From positions 1 through 44,769 of the forward strand of contig JAHLFI010000120.1 in the NCBI GenBank assembly GCA_018883865.1: DNA of 44,769 nt. Reading direction: 5' to 3'. Of this stretch, positions 35,402 through 43,978 are shown in pieces. Within the stretch, counting starts at the first letter, position 1, and every line of letters begins with the position of its first letter. Position numbers and translations under genes: made by a program. The stretch comes from Candidatus Oceanisphaera merdipullorum (GTDB taxonomy: Bacteria > Pseudomonadota > Gammaproteobacteria > Enterobacterales > Aeromonadaceae). The notes beneath the pieces are model-generated. The model made no database searches. It worked only from the letters and a program-made list of their open reading frames with translations, and had not been told where the DNA came from.

Positions 35402-35920
35402 ATGGCTGAGAAACGCAATATCTTCCTTGTAGGGCCTATGGGTGCGGGCAAGAGCACCATCGGTAAATACCTAGCGCAGCAACTGCATATGGAGTTTTAT
35501 GACTCCGATCATGAAATTGAGCGCCGTACCGGTGCCGATATCAGCTGGGTATTTGATGTCGAAGGCGAAGAAGGCTTTCGCGACCGTGAAGAAAAAGTCA
35601 TCAACGACCTGAGTGAGTTGCAGGGCATAGTGTTGGCGACCGGCGGTGGTTCTATCAAAAGCAAAGAGAGCCGTAATCGGTTGTCGGCGCGGGGCATCGT
35701 TATCTACCTAGAAACACCGGTAGAGAAACAACTGGCTCGCGTACAGAAAGACAAACGTCGCCCACTGCTACAAACAGAAGAAGCACCGGAAGACGTGCTG
35801 ACGCGATTAGCAGCCGAGCGTAACGAATTGTATTTAGAAATTGCCGATTATGTGGTGCGTACCGACGAGCAAGGCGCCAAACTGGTTGCCAATCATATTG
35901 TCGAGCTGATCGGCTTGTAG
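35402..35920 (+). CDS. aroK: AroK, shikimate kinase
   Basis: Phosphorylates shikimate in aromatic amino-acid synthesis. It has 172 residues from [21 protein letters not shown], the conserved AroK start; an in-frame GTG (35384) is rejected. Walker [10 protein letters not shown] spans residues 11-19; the shikimate-binding Asp in [14 protein letters not shown] and VLATGGGS, and the lid DKRRPLL are all present. aroB follows after 12 bp. Confidence 0.97.
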   Translation: MAEKRNIFLVGPMGAGKSTIGKYLAQQLHMEFYDSDHEIERRTGADISWVFDVEGEEGFRDREEKVINDLSELQGIVLATGGGSIKSKESRNRLSARGIVIYLETPVEKQLARVQKDKRRPLLQTEEAPEDVLTRLAAERNELYLEIADYVVRTDEQGAKLVANHIVELIGL

Positions 35921-35932
35921 GCCAGGAGATCC

Positions 35933-37012
35933 ATGGAAAGGTTAACCGTAAGTTTGGGTGAGCGCAGCTACCCCATCCTCATTGCCGAGCACTTGCTGAC
36001 TCAAGGTGAGTTGTTGCGCAATGCTATTAGTGGCAGCAAAGTCATGGTGGTCACCAATGAAGTAGTGGCGCCCTTGTACCTAGACACTTTGCTGGCGGCG
36101 CTTGCGCCCCTGCAAGTTGAGGCTTTGGTGCTGCCCGATGGTGAGCAGTTTAAGAGCCTAGACACCTTTAATCAGGTGATGAGTGCCTTACTGGCCGGTA
36201 ATCATGGCCGCGACACTACCATGATCGCCTTAGGTGGCGGTGTGATTGGTGATCTCACTGGCTTTGCCGCAGCGTGTTACCAGCGCGGCGTGCCTTTTAT
36301 TCAGGTGCCTACCACCTTATTGGCGCAAGTCGACTCCTCGGTGGGCGGCAAAACGGCGGTTAACCATCCTTTAGGTAAAAACATGATAGGTGCCTTCTAT
36401 CAGCCGCAATTAGTGCTGATCGACACCTTGTGTCTGCAAACTTTGCCCGCACGCGAATTTGCAGCGGGTCTGGCCGAAGTCATTAAATACGGCATTATCT
36501 GGGACGCAGACTTCTTTAGCTGGCTTGAGCAAAATGTGGTGCGCTTACAACAGCTAGAGCCTGCGGCCTTAAGTTACGCCATTCGTCGCTGCTGCGAGAT
36601 TAAAGCCGACATGGTGGGCCGTGACGAGCGTGAGCATGGTGTGCGCGCTCTTTTAAATCTCGGTCACACTTTTGGTCATGCCATTGAAGCCGAAATGGGC
36701 TATGGCAACTGGTTACACGGTGAAGCTGTGGCAGTGGGCATGGTGCAGGCATGCTACACGGCGCGCTTGCGCGGTGATATGAGTGATGAGCAAGTGCATC
36801 GCGTTAAGCAGCTATTATTGGCCGCTAACTTGCCTATTGTTGGCCCGAGTACCATGAGCTTGAGTCAATATTTGCCGCACATGATGCGTGATAAAAAAGT
36901 ATTGGCTGGCCAATTACGTTTGGTATTGCCGGTCGGCATCGGTAGTGCTCAGGTGGTCAGTGATGTCACCGAACAACAGTTAGGCTTGGTGGTGTCGGAA
37001 TCCTCGGTGTGA
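35933..37012 (+). CDS. aroB: AroB, 3-dehydroquinate synthase
   Basis: NAD- and zinc-dependent enzyme that makes the first carbocycle of the shikimate pathway. Length 359 residues. Marks: [66 protein letters not shown] and the zinc-binding histidines in [12 protein letters not shown] and [16 protein letters not shown] precedes the ATG. The stop overlaps the damX GTG by 4 bp. Confidence 0.98.
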   Translation: MERLTVSLGERSYPILIAEHLLTQGELLRNAISGSKVMVVTNEVVAPLYLDTLLAALAPLQVEALVLPDGEQFKSLDTFNQVMSALLAGNHGRDTTMIALGGGVIGDLTGFAAACYQRGVPFIQVPTTLLAQVDSSVGGKTAVNHPLGKNMIGAFYQPQLVLIDTLCLQTLPAREFAAGLAEVIKYGIIWDADFFSWLEQNVVRLQQLEPAALSYAIRRCCEIKADMVGRDEREHGVRALLNLGHTFGHAIEAEMGYGNWLHGEAVAVGMVQACYTARLRGDMSDEQVHRVKQLLLAANLPIVGPSTMSLSQYLPHMMRDKKVLAGQLRLVLPVGIGSAQVVSDVTEQQLGLVVSESSV

Positions 37013-38475
37013 CCGATACCGTAAATTTACCTTTTTCTTCTCAGCAGCAGCTGCTCGCGCGGCTGCGCCATCTTTCCCGCCTTGAAACTGATTTTATCTT
37101 ACTGACTGGCCCTGAAGGGGCGGGTAAGACTCACTTAGCTAACTTATTTATCGAGCAAACTAGCCTTAGCTATCCGGTACTATTGGATGCTAAAGCCCTC
37201 GACAGCCACGACCGTTTTCGCGAAGCGCTACTCAGCCAGTGGTTTTCAGGGGCGATTTTTGATGCACAAGACTCGCTGGTCGATTCCATGACGCGGCTCT
37301 TGGCACAGAGCCTACACAAACGCTTGTTGATAGTAGACAACGGTGCTTGGTTGACAGATATTCAACTGCAAGAACTGGTACAAGTCTACGCGACCTTGCC
37401 GGCGGCGCTGCGGCCTTTTATGCTGTTGCTGGGCACGGCCGAGTGGGCAATGCAGGTTCGCCAGTCACTTGACGAGGCAATGCAAGCTCAAGTATTAGAA
37501 GTGGAAGTGCCACCGTTAACCTCGGCTGACCAAGAGCAGTTATGGCAAGCCTTAACATTTCAGCCACCCCCAGAGACCGCTTTGGATATTCATTATCCGG
37601 GTCAGGTTATCGACATGATGGAGCCCCAGATGAACATAGAAAATTATCGACACCTGCTAGAGCAGAAGTCTGTTAAAGCACTGCTGACTGTTTTGATAGT
37701 GGTACTGTTATTAATCGTGATCGTCAGTTTAACTAGCAGCCCAGATAAGCCTGAGCTGGCGCAATCTTCACCTGACGAGCTGGTGCTGCCTGCCCCTGTG
37801 CCTAACGGCATATCGCCGACCAGTATCGGTGATCTGCAGTCACCCACTTCGGCACTGGGTGCTCCGCCGCAATTGGATGCGAATGGTAATCCTGTTCTTG
37901 GCAATGACATGAATAACAATGACACAGTACAACCATGGGCCAATGCTCAGTTGCCAGAGACCCCCAGCATAGCCGCCACTGACACCCAAACGCCGATTAA
38001 TGGTGATGAAGAGCGAATCGTTATCGAAGATGAGGTGGTGAATCAGCTGATGCAGCGCCAGCCTAACGCAGTGAATGCCCAAGCTGCACCTGCTAAGCCC
38101 ACGCCACCTGCGCCGCCTAAGCCAGTAGCTACTCAGCCTGCACCCGCTAAGCCTGTGGCCGTTAGCCAAAATGCAGGCGCTAATTTAGGTAGTGTGGCGG
38201 ACTTGAAACAAAAATCGCCTCAGCGATACACCTTACAGTTGTTAGCGGGGCGCAATAAATCGGTATTAGAAGCCTTGGTAAGCCAGCATAAACTCAATCC
38301 AGCATGGATTTATCCACGCACCATAGATGGGCAGCCTTGGTTTGTGTTAGTTCAAGGTGACTATGTGTCGGCCAAACAAGCTCGGGATGCGGTGAAGGGC
38401 TTACCATCTGTATTACAGGCTTCCAAGCCTTGGCCTAAACCCTTTGCTCAAGCACAAAAAGAAATCACGCCCTAG
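37009..38475 (+). CDS. damX: DamX, SPOR-domain cell-division protein
   Basis: Inner-membrane protein with a periplasmic SPOR domain that binds denuded septal peptidoglycan. 488 residues. It has an N-terminal AAA-like ATPase region with Walker A GPEGAGKT (34-41) and [10 protein letters not shown], a membrane helix at about 222-243, a Pro/Ala-rich periplasmic linker, and a SPOR domain (about 410-485: [17 protein letters not shown] ... [19 protein letters not shown]). Starts with GTG coupled to aroB. Confidence 0.93.
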   Translation: MTDTVNLPFSSQQQLLARLRHLSRLETDFILLTGPEGAGKTHLANLFIEQTSLSYPVLLDAKALDSHDRFREALLSQWFSGAIFDAQDSLVDSMTRLLAQSLHKRLLIVDNGAWLTDIQLQELVQVYATLPAALRPFMLLLGTAEWAMQVRQSLDEAMQAQVLEVEVPPLTSADQEQLWQALTFQPPPETALDIHYPGQVIDMMEPQMNIENYRHLLEQKSVKALLTVLIVVLLLIVIVSLTSSPDKPELAQSSPDELVLPAPVPNGISPTSIGDLQSPTSALGAPPQLDANGNPVLGNDMNNNDTVQPWANAQLPETPSIAATDTQTPINGDEERIVIEDEVVNQLMQRQPNAVNAQAAPAKPTPPAPPKPVATQPAPAKPVAVSQNAGANLGSVADLKQKSPQRYTLQLLAGRNKSVLEALVSQHKLNPAWIYPRTIDGQPWFVLVQGDYVSAKQARDAVKGLPSVLQASKPWPKPFAQAQKEITP

Positions 38476-38527
38476 TCATCACAGTGGCTAATGGTTACAA
38501 TGCGCGCCCTTTATTGGTTCGGTTTTA

Positions 38528-38581
38528 ATGACAACTTTCAGCTTCAATGACAACTGCGGCGTCAATGACAACAATGACTAA
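38528..38581 (+). CDS. Possible 17-residue upstream peptide overlapping the dam start
   Basis: ATG at 38528 opens a 17-codon frame (MTTFSFNDNCGVNDNND) whose TAA ends 8 bp past the first base of the dam ATG at 38574. It runs through three near-copies of AATGACAAC (from 38527, 38546 and 38564). It could couple translation to dam, but there is no good ribosome-binding site. Confidence 0.2.
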   Translation: MTTFSFNDNCGVNDNND

Positions 38582-39437
38582 AACTCGGGCGTTCTTAAAA
38601 TGGGCCGGTGGCAAATACGGCCTAGTAGAAAGCATCAATGCGCGCTTGCCCGAAGGTCGTGTCTTGGTCGAGCCTTTTATGGGTGCGGGGTCGGTATTTT
38701 TAAACTCAAATTTTGAGTCCTACTTACTGGCTGATATTAACGCGGATTTAATTCACCTCTACGAGTTGCTGAAAAGCCAACCCGAGGTGTTTATCCGTGA
38801 AGCGGCGGCTTTGTTTGTGCCTACCAATAACGATAAAGCCGCCTATTACGACTATCGCGTTGCCTTTAACCAAGAGCAAGACCGCTTTCGTCGCGCCTTA
38901 CTGTTTCTCTACTTAAATCGTCATGGCTATAACGGCTTATGCCGCTACAACAAGAGTGGCGGCTTTAATGTACCCTTCGGCGCCTATAAAAAGCCGTATT
39001 TTCCTGAGCGTGAGCTGTGGTTTTTTGCCGAAAAGGCGCAAAAGGCTACCTTCGTCTGCCAAGGTTATGCCGAGGTGTTTGCTCAAGCTCAAGCAGATCA
39101 AGTGTTTTACTGCGACCCGCCTTATGCTCCTTTGTCTACCACAGGTTTTACCACTTATGCGGCTAACGGTTTTACCTTAGACGATCAGGCGATCTTGGCG
39201 CGTCTAGCCCGCGAGACCGCAGCCAAAGGTGTGCCGGTATTAGTGAGCAATCATGATATCGAACTCACTCGCGAGCTGTATCGAGGTGCTGATTTACAAG
39301 TAATATCAGTCAAACGCACTATCAGCCGTAACGCCCTTAATCGCAAACGTGTTGACGAGCTGTTGGCACTGTTTACCGAGCACGATGTGGAATACAGCGC
39401 CGAACACCTAGCACCACTAGTTAATGAGTCATTTTAA
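38574..39437 (+). CDS. dam: Dam, DNA adenine methyltransferase (GATC)
   Basis: Methylates adenine in GATC, marking the parental strand for MutS-directed repair and timing replication. 287 residues from MTKTRAFLKWAGGKY; in-frame ATGs at 38547 and 38565 are possible alternative starts. SAM-binding FLKWAGGKY and VEPFMGAGSVFLN, the ADINADLI segment, LNRHGYNGLCRYNKSGGFNVPFG, and catalytic DPPYAPLS match the Dam family. It lies behind damX as usual. Confidence 0.97.
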   Translation: MTKTRAFLKWAGGKYGLVESINARLPEGRVLVEPFMGAGSVFLNSNFESYLLADINADLIHLYELLKSQPEVFIREAAALFVPTNNDKAAYYDYRVAFNQEQDRFRRALLFLYLNRHGYNGLCRYNKSGGFNVPFGAYKKPYFPERELWFFAEKAQKATFVCQGYAEVFAQAQADQVFYCDPPYAPLSTTGFTTYAANGFTLDDQAILARLARETAAKGVPVLVSNHDIELTRELYRGADLQVISVKRTISRNALNRKRVDELLALFTEHDVEYSAEHLAPLVNESF

Positions 39438-39563
39438 GATTTAATTAAATAATCACCTTTCACTAAAATTCTAAGCATCTGATCCTGCAAATGGCGCAGT
39501 CGCAATATTCATGCGTATTACCCTCACGATCCACCATTCAGCCTTACCATTTAGTTGCCGAAC

Positions 39564-39591
39564 TTGGCGATTGTTGCTGATTTACTATAGA
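39564..39591 (+). promoter_or_regulatory. Possible promoter for rpe-gph
   Basis: TTGGCG (39564-39569), 16 bp, TATAGA (39586-39591), 35 bp before the rpe start. Confidence 0.4.
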
Positions 39592-39625
39592 ATTGGCGGG
39601 TTTATTTGCGCTTATGGGAACCCCT

Positions 39626-40303
39626 ATGACTGACTACTTGATTGCCCCCTCTATCTTGTCTGCTGACTTTGCCCGCTTAGGTGAAGAGGTAAGCAATGTG
39701 CTCCATGCTGGGGCCGATGTGGTGCACTTTGATGTAATGGATAACCATTACGTGCCCAACCTCACCATAGGTCCCATGGTCTGCCAAGCGCTGCGCGATT
39801 ACGGTATTACCGCGCCCATAGATGTGCATTTAATGGTGAAGCCGGTCGACAGCCTAGTGCCGCAGTTTGCCAAGGCCGGTGCGTCTATCATTACCTTTCA
39901 TCCGGAAGCTTCCGAGCACATAGATCGTACCTTAGGCTTAATTAAAGAGCAGGGGTGTCAGGCAGGCTTAGTCTTTAATCCCGCCACGCCGTTAAGCTAT
40001 TTAGAATACGTGATGGATAAAGTAGACGTGATCTTACTGATGTCGGTGAACCCCGGCTTTGGCGGCCAGTCTTTTATCGACGGCACACTCGATAAACTTC
40101 GTCAAGTGCGTCGTCTCATTGATGACAGCGGTCGGCAAATTCGCTTAGAAATCGACGGTGGCGTTAAGGTTGAAAATATTCGCGCCATTGCCGAAGCCGG
40201 CGCCGATATGTTTGTGGCGGGCTCTGCCATCTTTAGCCAGCCTGATTATAAAGCTGTGATTGAGCAAATGCGCCGCGAGCTGGCGAGGGTTCATGCCAAG
40301 TAA
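39626..40303 (+). CDS. rpe: Rpe, ribulose-phosphate 3-epimerase
   Basis: Pentose-phosphate enzyme interconverting ribulose 5-phosphate and xylulose 5-phosphate. 225 residues from [21 protein letters not shown], the same length as E. coli Rpe; upstream ATGs would add a non-conserved leader. Metal site residues lie in [18 protein letters not shown] and DVHLMV; the phosphate loops are [10 protein letters not shown] and EIDGGVK...[13 protein letters not shown]. gph overlaps its stop. Confidence 0.98.
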   Translation: MTDYLIAPSILSADFARLGEEVSNVLHAGADVVHFDVMDNHYVPNLTIGPMVCQALRDYGITAPIDVHLMVKPVDSLVPQFAKAGASIITFHPEASEHIDRTLGLIKEQGCQAGLVFNPATPLSYLEYVMDKVDVILLMSVNPGFGGQSFIDGTLDKLRQVRRLIDDSGRQIRLEIDGGVKVENIRAIAEAGADMFVAGSAIFSQPDYKAVIEQMRRELARVHAK

Positions 40304-40988
40304 GGATTTGCTCCGCCACGATTTAAGCCACATTAAATTGGTGCAGTTTGATTTAGACGGCACCTTGATCGACAGCCTGCCGCAGCTGTGGAAAGCCGTT
40401 AATATCATGCTTAATGAACAGGGTCTGGCTCACGCCGAATTGCAGGCGGTGCAGCACTGGGTGGGTAATGGCGCCGACAAACTGGTTGAACGGGCGCTCA
40501 ATCATGCCTTGGGTCATGCCCCCACCTCGCTTGAGCATGAGAAAGCCCGTGCGCGCTTTGATATGGCCTATGCCAGTTTAAGTGAGCAGCCGGTTACCTT
40601 ATATGCAGGGGTGCACCAGACGCTTCACCAGCTTAAAGCGGCAGGAAAAATCTTGGCGCTGGTTACCAATAAGCCGTATCGCTTCGTGCCCGATATTTTA
40701 GCCAGTAGCGGTTTAGCTGAGTATTTTTCGCAAGTGCTCGGCGGTGACAGCTTAGCGCAGAAAAAACCCGATCCTGCCCCTTTATTACATGTCTGTCAGA
40801 CGTTGAGTATTGCGCCAAGCCAGACTTTGATGGTGGGGGACTCTGAAAACGACGTGCTAGCGGCTCAGGCGGCAGGTATCAAGGTTGTGGGCCTTAGCTA
40901 CGGCTATAACTACGGCCGCAATATCGCCGACAGTCACCCCGATTGGGTGCTGAGTGATTTCAAAGACCTGCTTGAGCTACTTAATTAA
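40293..40988 (+). CDS. gph: Gph, phosphoglycolate phosphatase
   Basis: HAD-family phosphatase that clears 2-phosphoglycolate formed during repair of oxidised DNA ends. 231 residues from MPSKDLL, behind GAGGG and inside the end of rpe. HAD motif [13 protein letters not shown], motif II LVTNKP, motif [11 protein letters not shown] and motif [13 protein letters not shown] are all present. The place between rpe and trpS is standard. Confidence 0.96.
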   Translation: MPSKDLLRHDLSHIKLVQFDLDGTLIDSLPQLWKAVNIMLNEQGLAHAELQAVQHWVGNGADKLVERALNHALGHAPTSLEHEKARARFDMAYASLSEQPVTLYAGVHQTLHQLKAAGKILALVTNKPYRFVPDILASSGLAEYFSQVLGGDSLAQKKPDPAPLLHVCQTLSIAPSQTLMVGDSENDVLAAQAAGIKVVGLSYGYNYGRNIADSHPDWVLSDFKDLLELLN

Positions 40989-41023
40989 TAGCGCCAAGCT
41001 AAATAAAACACCTTCTTTGCCGC

Positions 41024-41071
41024 TGGTCGTGACTTAAGGTAGGTGGTCGTCTCTTAAGTAAAGAGGACTTC
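41024..41071. repeat. Imperfect tandem repeat and dispersed repeat copy 2, gph-trpS spacer
   Basis: TGGTCGTGACTTAAGGTAGG (41024-41043) is followed by TGGTCGTCTCTTAAGTAAAG (41044-41063). The segment 41039-41071 is an inverted copy of 21711-21743 (14 bases exact, about 26 of 33 overall). The rest of this 251-bp spacer shows no gene. Confidence 0.55.
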
Positions 41072-41239
41072 GCCACGGTTTTATGTTGATTAAAATATTC
41101 TGCTGTACAAAACCGGTGAAATAAGTTGCCAGCAACAGGAACCCGCGAAGCTTTCAGTATAAAAGAAGCGACGGCTACAAAGCTAAACCCTTCTCTTTAT
41201 TAAAAACAAACATTAAAAATGCCCACAAGGAATAGCATC

Positions 41240-42271
41240 ATGGTTGAACAGCAAGCTAAGGCCTCGGCCAAACCCATCGTCTTTAGCGGTGCTCAGCCGT
41301 CGGGCCAGCTCACTATAGGTAACTACATGGGTGCGCTGCGCCAATGGGTGAGCATGCAGCAAGACTATGACTGCTTGTATTGCATCGTTGACTTGCATGC
41401 CATTACTGTGCGCCAAGACCCCAGAGCGCTGCGCGCCGCCTGTTTAGACGCGGCGGCTTTATACTTGGCCATTGGCTTGGATCCAGAGCAGAGTACGATT
41501 TTTATTCAGTCGCATGTACCTGAGCATGCACAGCTGGCCTGGATACTCAATTGTTATACCCAGTTTGGCGAATTATCGCGCATGACCCAGTTTAAAGATA
41601 AATCCAGCCGTTATGCGGAAAACATCAATGCCGGTTTATTTACCTATCCCGCATTGATGGCCGCCGATATCTTGCTTTATCAAACCAGCCAGGTTCCTGT
41701 GGGTAACGATCAAAAACAGCATCTGGAATTATCTCGAGATGTGGCCTATCGTTTTAACCAGCTTTATGGCGAGGTATTTACCGTGCCAGAGCCGTTTATT
41801 CCTGTGGATGGCGCACGCATCATGAGCTTGCAAGAACCGACTAAGAAGATGTCCAAGTCAGACGAAAACGTGAATAACTTTATTGGCTTGCTAGAAGACC
41901 CTAAGGTGATCGCCAAGAAGCTAAAACGAGCAGTAACTGACTCAGAAGAGCCTGCTGTAGTGCGCTTTGATACAGAAAATAAGCCTGGCGTGTCAAATCT
42001 GCTAACCTTAATGTCCGGCGCCAGTGGCCGCAGCATTAAAGAGTTAGAGCAGCACTTTGAAGGCAAGATGTACGGCCATTTGAAAACCGAAACCGCCGAT
42101 GCGGTACTGACTATGCTGGCACCGATCCAAGCCCGCTTTCATGAGCTACGTGCTGATGAAGCAGGCTTATGTAAGATCTTGTCGCTGGGCGCAGATAAGG
42201 CCCGAGCCAAAGCTGCGCACACCTTAGAAACTGTATATGATGTGCTTGGTTTCGTACCTCGAAACCGCTAA
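41240..42271 (+). CDS. trpS: TrpS, tryptophanyl-tRNA synthetase
   Basis: Class I aminoacyl-tRNA synthetase for Trp. 343 residues from [15 protein letters not shown] precedes this [24 protein letters not shown] carries the HIGH-equivalent (TIGN), and KKMSKSDEN is the KMSKS loop. [40 protein letters not shown] and [12 protein letters not shown] are typical. Near the usual length of about 335. Confidence 0.97.
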   Translation: MVEQQAKASAKPIVFSGAQPSGQLTIGNYMGALRQWVSMQQDYDCLYCIVDLHAITVRQDPRALRAACLDAAALYLAIGLDPEQSTIFIQSHVPEHAQLAWILNCYTQFGELSRMTQFKDKSSRYAENINAGLFTYPALMAADILLYQTSQVPVGNDQKQHLELSRDVAYRFNQLYGEVFTVPEPFIPVDGARIMSLQEPTKKMSKSDENVNNFIGLLEDPKVIAKKLKRAVTDSEEPAVVRFDTENKPGVSNLLTLMSGASGRSIKELEQHFEGKMYGHLKTETADAVLTMLAPIQARFHELRADEAGLCKILSLGADKARAKAAHTLETVYDVLGFVPRNR

Positions 42272-42275
42272 TGAG

Positions 42276-42299
42276 AAAGGGGCCTTATGGCTCCTTTTT
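42276..42299 (+). terminator. trpS terminator
   Basis: AAAGGGGCC-TTAT-GGCTCCTTT then TT: a 9-bp stem with one G-T pair and a T run, 4 bp after the trpS stop. Confidence 0.8.
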
Positions 42300-42328
42300 G
42301 GACACTCTACTTGGACTTATACCCTTTG

Positions 42329-42541
42329 ATGACTGAAACCCAGCCCCTTGAAAGCGACTTAATCGATAAATTATATTGGTTACGCAAATTTCGCATGGCT
42401 AAAAATGAGAAAACCTTAGAGCTTATGGTTTCTAAAGTGATTGATGATTATCACACTCGTACTCCCGTGGTCGCCGCAATTTATTTGGCTGAATGCCAGC
42501 GCGAACGCGAGCTTGCCCAAGGTCGTCTGCTCGCAAATTGA
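42329..42541 (+). CDS. Small protein of unknown function (70 residues)
   Basis: From MTETQPLESDL the frame gives 70 mostly helical, charged residues (LIDKLYWLRKFRMAKNEKTL, IYLAECQRERELAQGRLLAN). An earlier in-frame ATG (42287) lies in the loop of the trpS terminator and would give 84 residues; I prefer the later one. There is no signal peptide or membrane helix. The spacing of hydrophobic and charged residues, with a central TLE and a late AIYLAECQREREL, vaguely recalls Hha/YmoA, but this is by eye only. The ribosome-binding site is weak. Confidence 0.6.
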   Translation: MTETQPLESDLIDKLYWLRKFRMAKNEKTLELMVSKVIDDYHTRTPVVAAIYLAECQRERELAQGRLLAN

Positions 42542-42557
42542 CTTGTTAGTTAAGCTA

Positions 42558-42611
42558 AATGCGAATGCTTAATTTTTAATTAAACATTAAATCATTAGAA
42601 ATTCAGCATTT
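42558..42611. repeat. Intergenic palindromic element, copy 2
   Basis: AATGCTTAATTT (42564-42575) pairs with AAATTCAGCATT (42599-42610), 11 of 12, and AAATGC (42558-42563) with GCATTT (42606-42611) as an alternative. The core TTTAATTAAACATTAAA (42575-42591) is identical to that of copy 1 at 25602-25618. The stem bases differ from copy 1 while the hairpin is kept. Confidence 0.6.
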
Positions 42612-42679
42612 GAGTTTTAGCTCATTAATACCTGTCAAAACTTTACATAATTGTCACTCCTCCACTCAAGGTTTCTAAT

Positions 42680-43873
42680 ATGCGCTTTTACAAAACGGGC
42701 CTCACACTGCTAGCCGCCATGGTGTTAAGTGCTTGCTCTTCTAAAACGGCTGACATTACGAACAAAATCACGGTAGTCCATGGCCCAACCAGTATCGTGA
42801 ATGGTAACGCTAAAAGTGCCGACGACATTACCGTCACTACGCCTTACTTTGCATTTGCTTTATCCCAAGGTGCATTAGTTGACTTGGCTATGGTCAAAGA
42901 GGGCATTTACACCAAAGACTTAGTGCAGTCAGTCGACTTCGCATCCGGTGCGGGTGAGCTGAAGTTCGAAAAAATCGAGATAGTAAAACATACGGCTGAC
43001 GAGTTGCTGATCCAAGTCACTCGTAACTTGAATGGGCACAGCGTGCTGAGTACTTATGAAGTACATAAAAACTATCCCGGCGTTAAACTGACGACTAAGT
43101 TGCAAGACTCGGTAAAAGAAACCTTGTTTGCCGGTTATCAGTTGGAACGCAACCAAGCCATCGATAATACCAATGTGGCAAGCTATAACGACATGACGCG
43201 CATGGTACGCAATCACTGGACTGCCGCTCAGTTGCAAAATGATATTAGTGAGCTGTATGAGACTGACGATCTGCGTCGTTCATCTACCACTAAAAACACT
43301 GAATTTAGTGCTTGGTTAAGCGCCGGCTCGCTGGGGAACTTACAAAGCGATAAGCAATTTTATACCAGCACCAGCCCCCAAGCGGAGCTGGGCTTGTTTG
43401 ATTTAAAGCCGACCACTGGCAACTTTGAAAATTACCTGTCAGTCATGCGCCAACGTTGGAACAGAGGCGAGCGCGTCTACTTAAACGCTGGCCCTTTGCT
43501 GAAAAATGCCAAGCAAGCCAGTGGTAAAGTCTACGCTTATACACCTAAAGGCAGTATTACTGCTGACTTCGCGCGCTCCGCCGCCCGTGGCCACAGCTTC
43601 GTCAGCTTTGGACCAGAAGTGTACCCGCTAACCACCAATTTTGGTGGCGAAGCTAAGGCTTTTAGCAAAACCGAAGTCGAGTTTCGCTCTGAAGTAGGGC
43701 TGGCTAAAGCTGAAATTTGGTTAGACGGCGTACAAGTTGCCGGCTGGAAAATTAACGGCGCCAAGCTGTTTAGAACCGGCGTACCCGTGCCACCAAACCG
43801 CACTTGGATGCAATGGATAGTAGAAGACGTACAAGGTAACAAAGCTTACTCAAATCCGATTTGGGTTAAATAA
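42680..43873 (+). CDS. Lipoprotein with CehA/McbA-like C-terminal beta domain, unknown function
   Basis: 397 residues with a signal peptide and lipobox LSAC (Cys19), so probably anchored in the outer membrane. The middle (about 45-290) is a beta-rich region of no family I can name. The last 110 residues (SAARGHSFVSFGPEVYPLTTNFGG ... AEIWLDGVQVAGWKI ... WMQWIVEDVQGNKAYSNPIWVK) look like the all-beta tail that follows the PHP domain in CehA/McbA-type hydrolases (RSG.TFVTNGP, ElW.NG, AHTSPI.V patterns). The PHP metal motifs (such as DLHVHS) are missing, so no hydrolase activity can be claimed. Single gene with its own terminator. Confidence 0.7.
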   Translation: MRFYKTGLTLLAAMVLSACSSKTADITNKITVVHGPTSIVNGNAKSADDITVTTPYFAFALSQGALVDLAMVKEGIYTKDLVQSVDFASGAGELKFEKIEIVKHTADELLIQVTRNLNGHSVLSTYEVHKNYPGVKLTTKLQDSVKETLFAGYQLERNQAIDNTNVASYNDMTRMVRNHWTAAQLQNDISELYETDDLRRSSTTKNTEFSAWLSAGSLGNLQSDKQFYTSTSPQAELGLFDLKPTTGNFENYLSVMRQRWNRGERVYLNAGPLLKNAKQASGKVYAYTPKGSITADFARSAARGHSFVSFGPEVYPLTTNFGGEAKAFSKTEVEFRSEVGLAKAEIWLDGVQVAGWKINGAKLFRTGVPVPPNRTWMQWIVEDVQGNKAYSNPIWVK

Positions 43874-43902
43874 GGCACTTAAGTCTAACGCCAAGCAAAA
43901 TT

Positions 43903-43932
43903 AAAAAGGCCGCGACGTACGCGGCTTTTTTG
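43903..43932. terminator. Terminator between the lipoprotein gene and nnrS
   Basis: AAAAAGGCCGCG-ACGTA-CGCGGCTTTTTT: a 12-bp stem with one G-T pair and flanking A and T runs, usable from both sides of this convergent junction. Confidence 0.9.
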
Positions 43933-43978
43933 TATCTTTTTCTCCAACGTTAGACATTCAATCTGCTGGGGTTGCAGG

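Noticed and set aside
42287-42328. Longer N-terminus of the small protein after trpS
   Set aside because: That ATG lies in the loop of the trpS terminator; the later ATG at 42329 is more plausible, although the ribosome-binding site there is weak.
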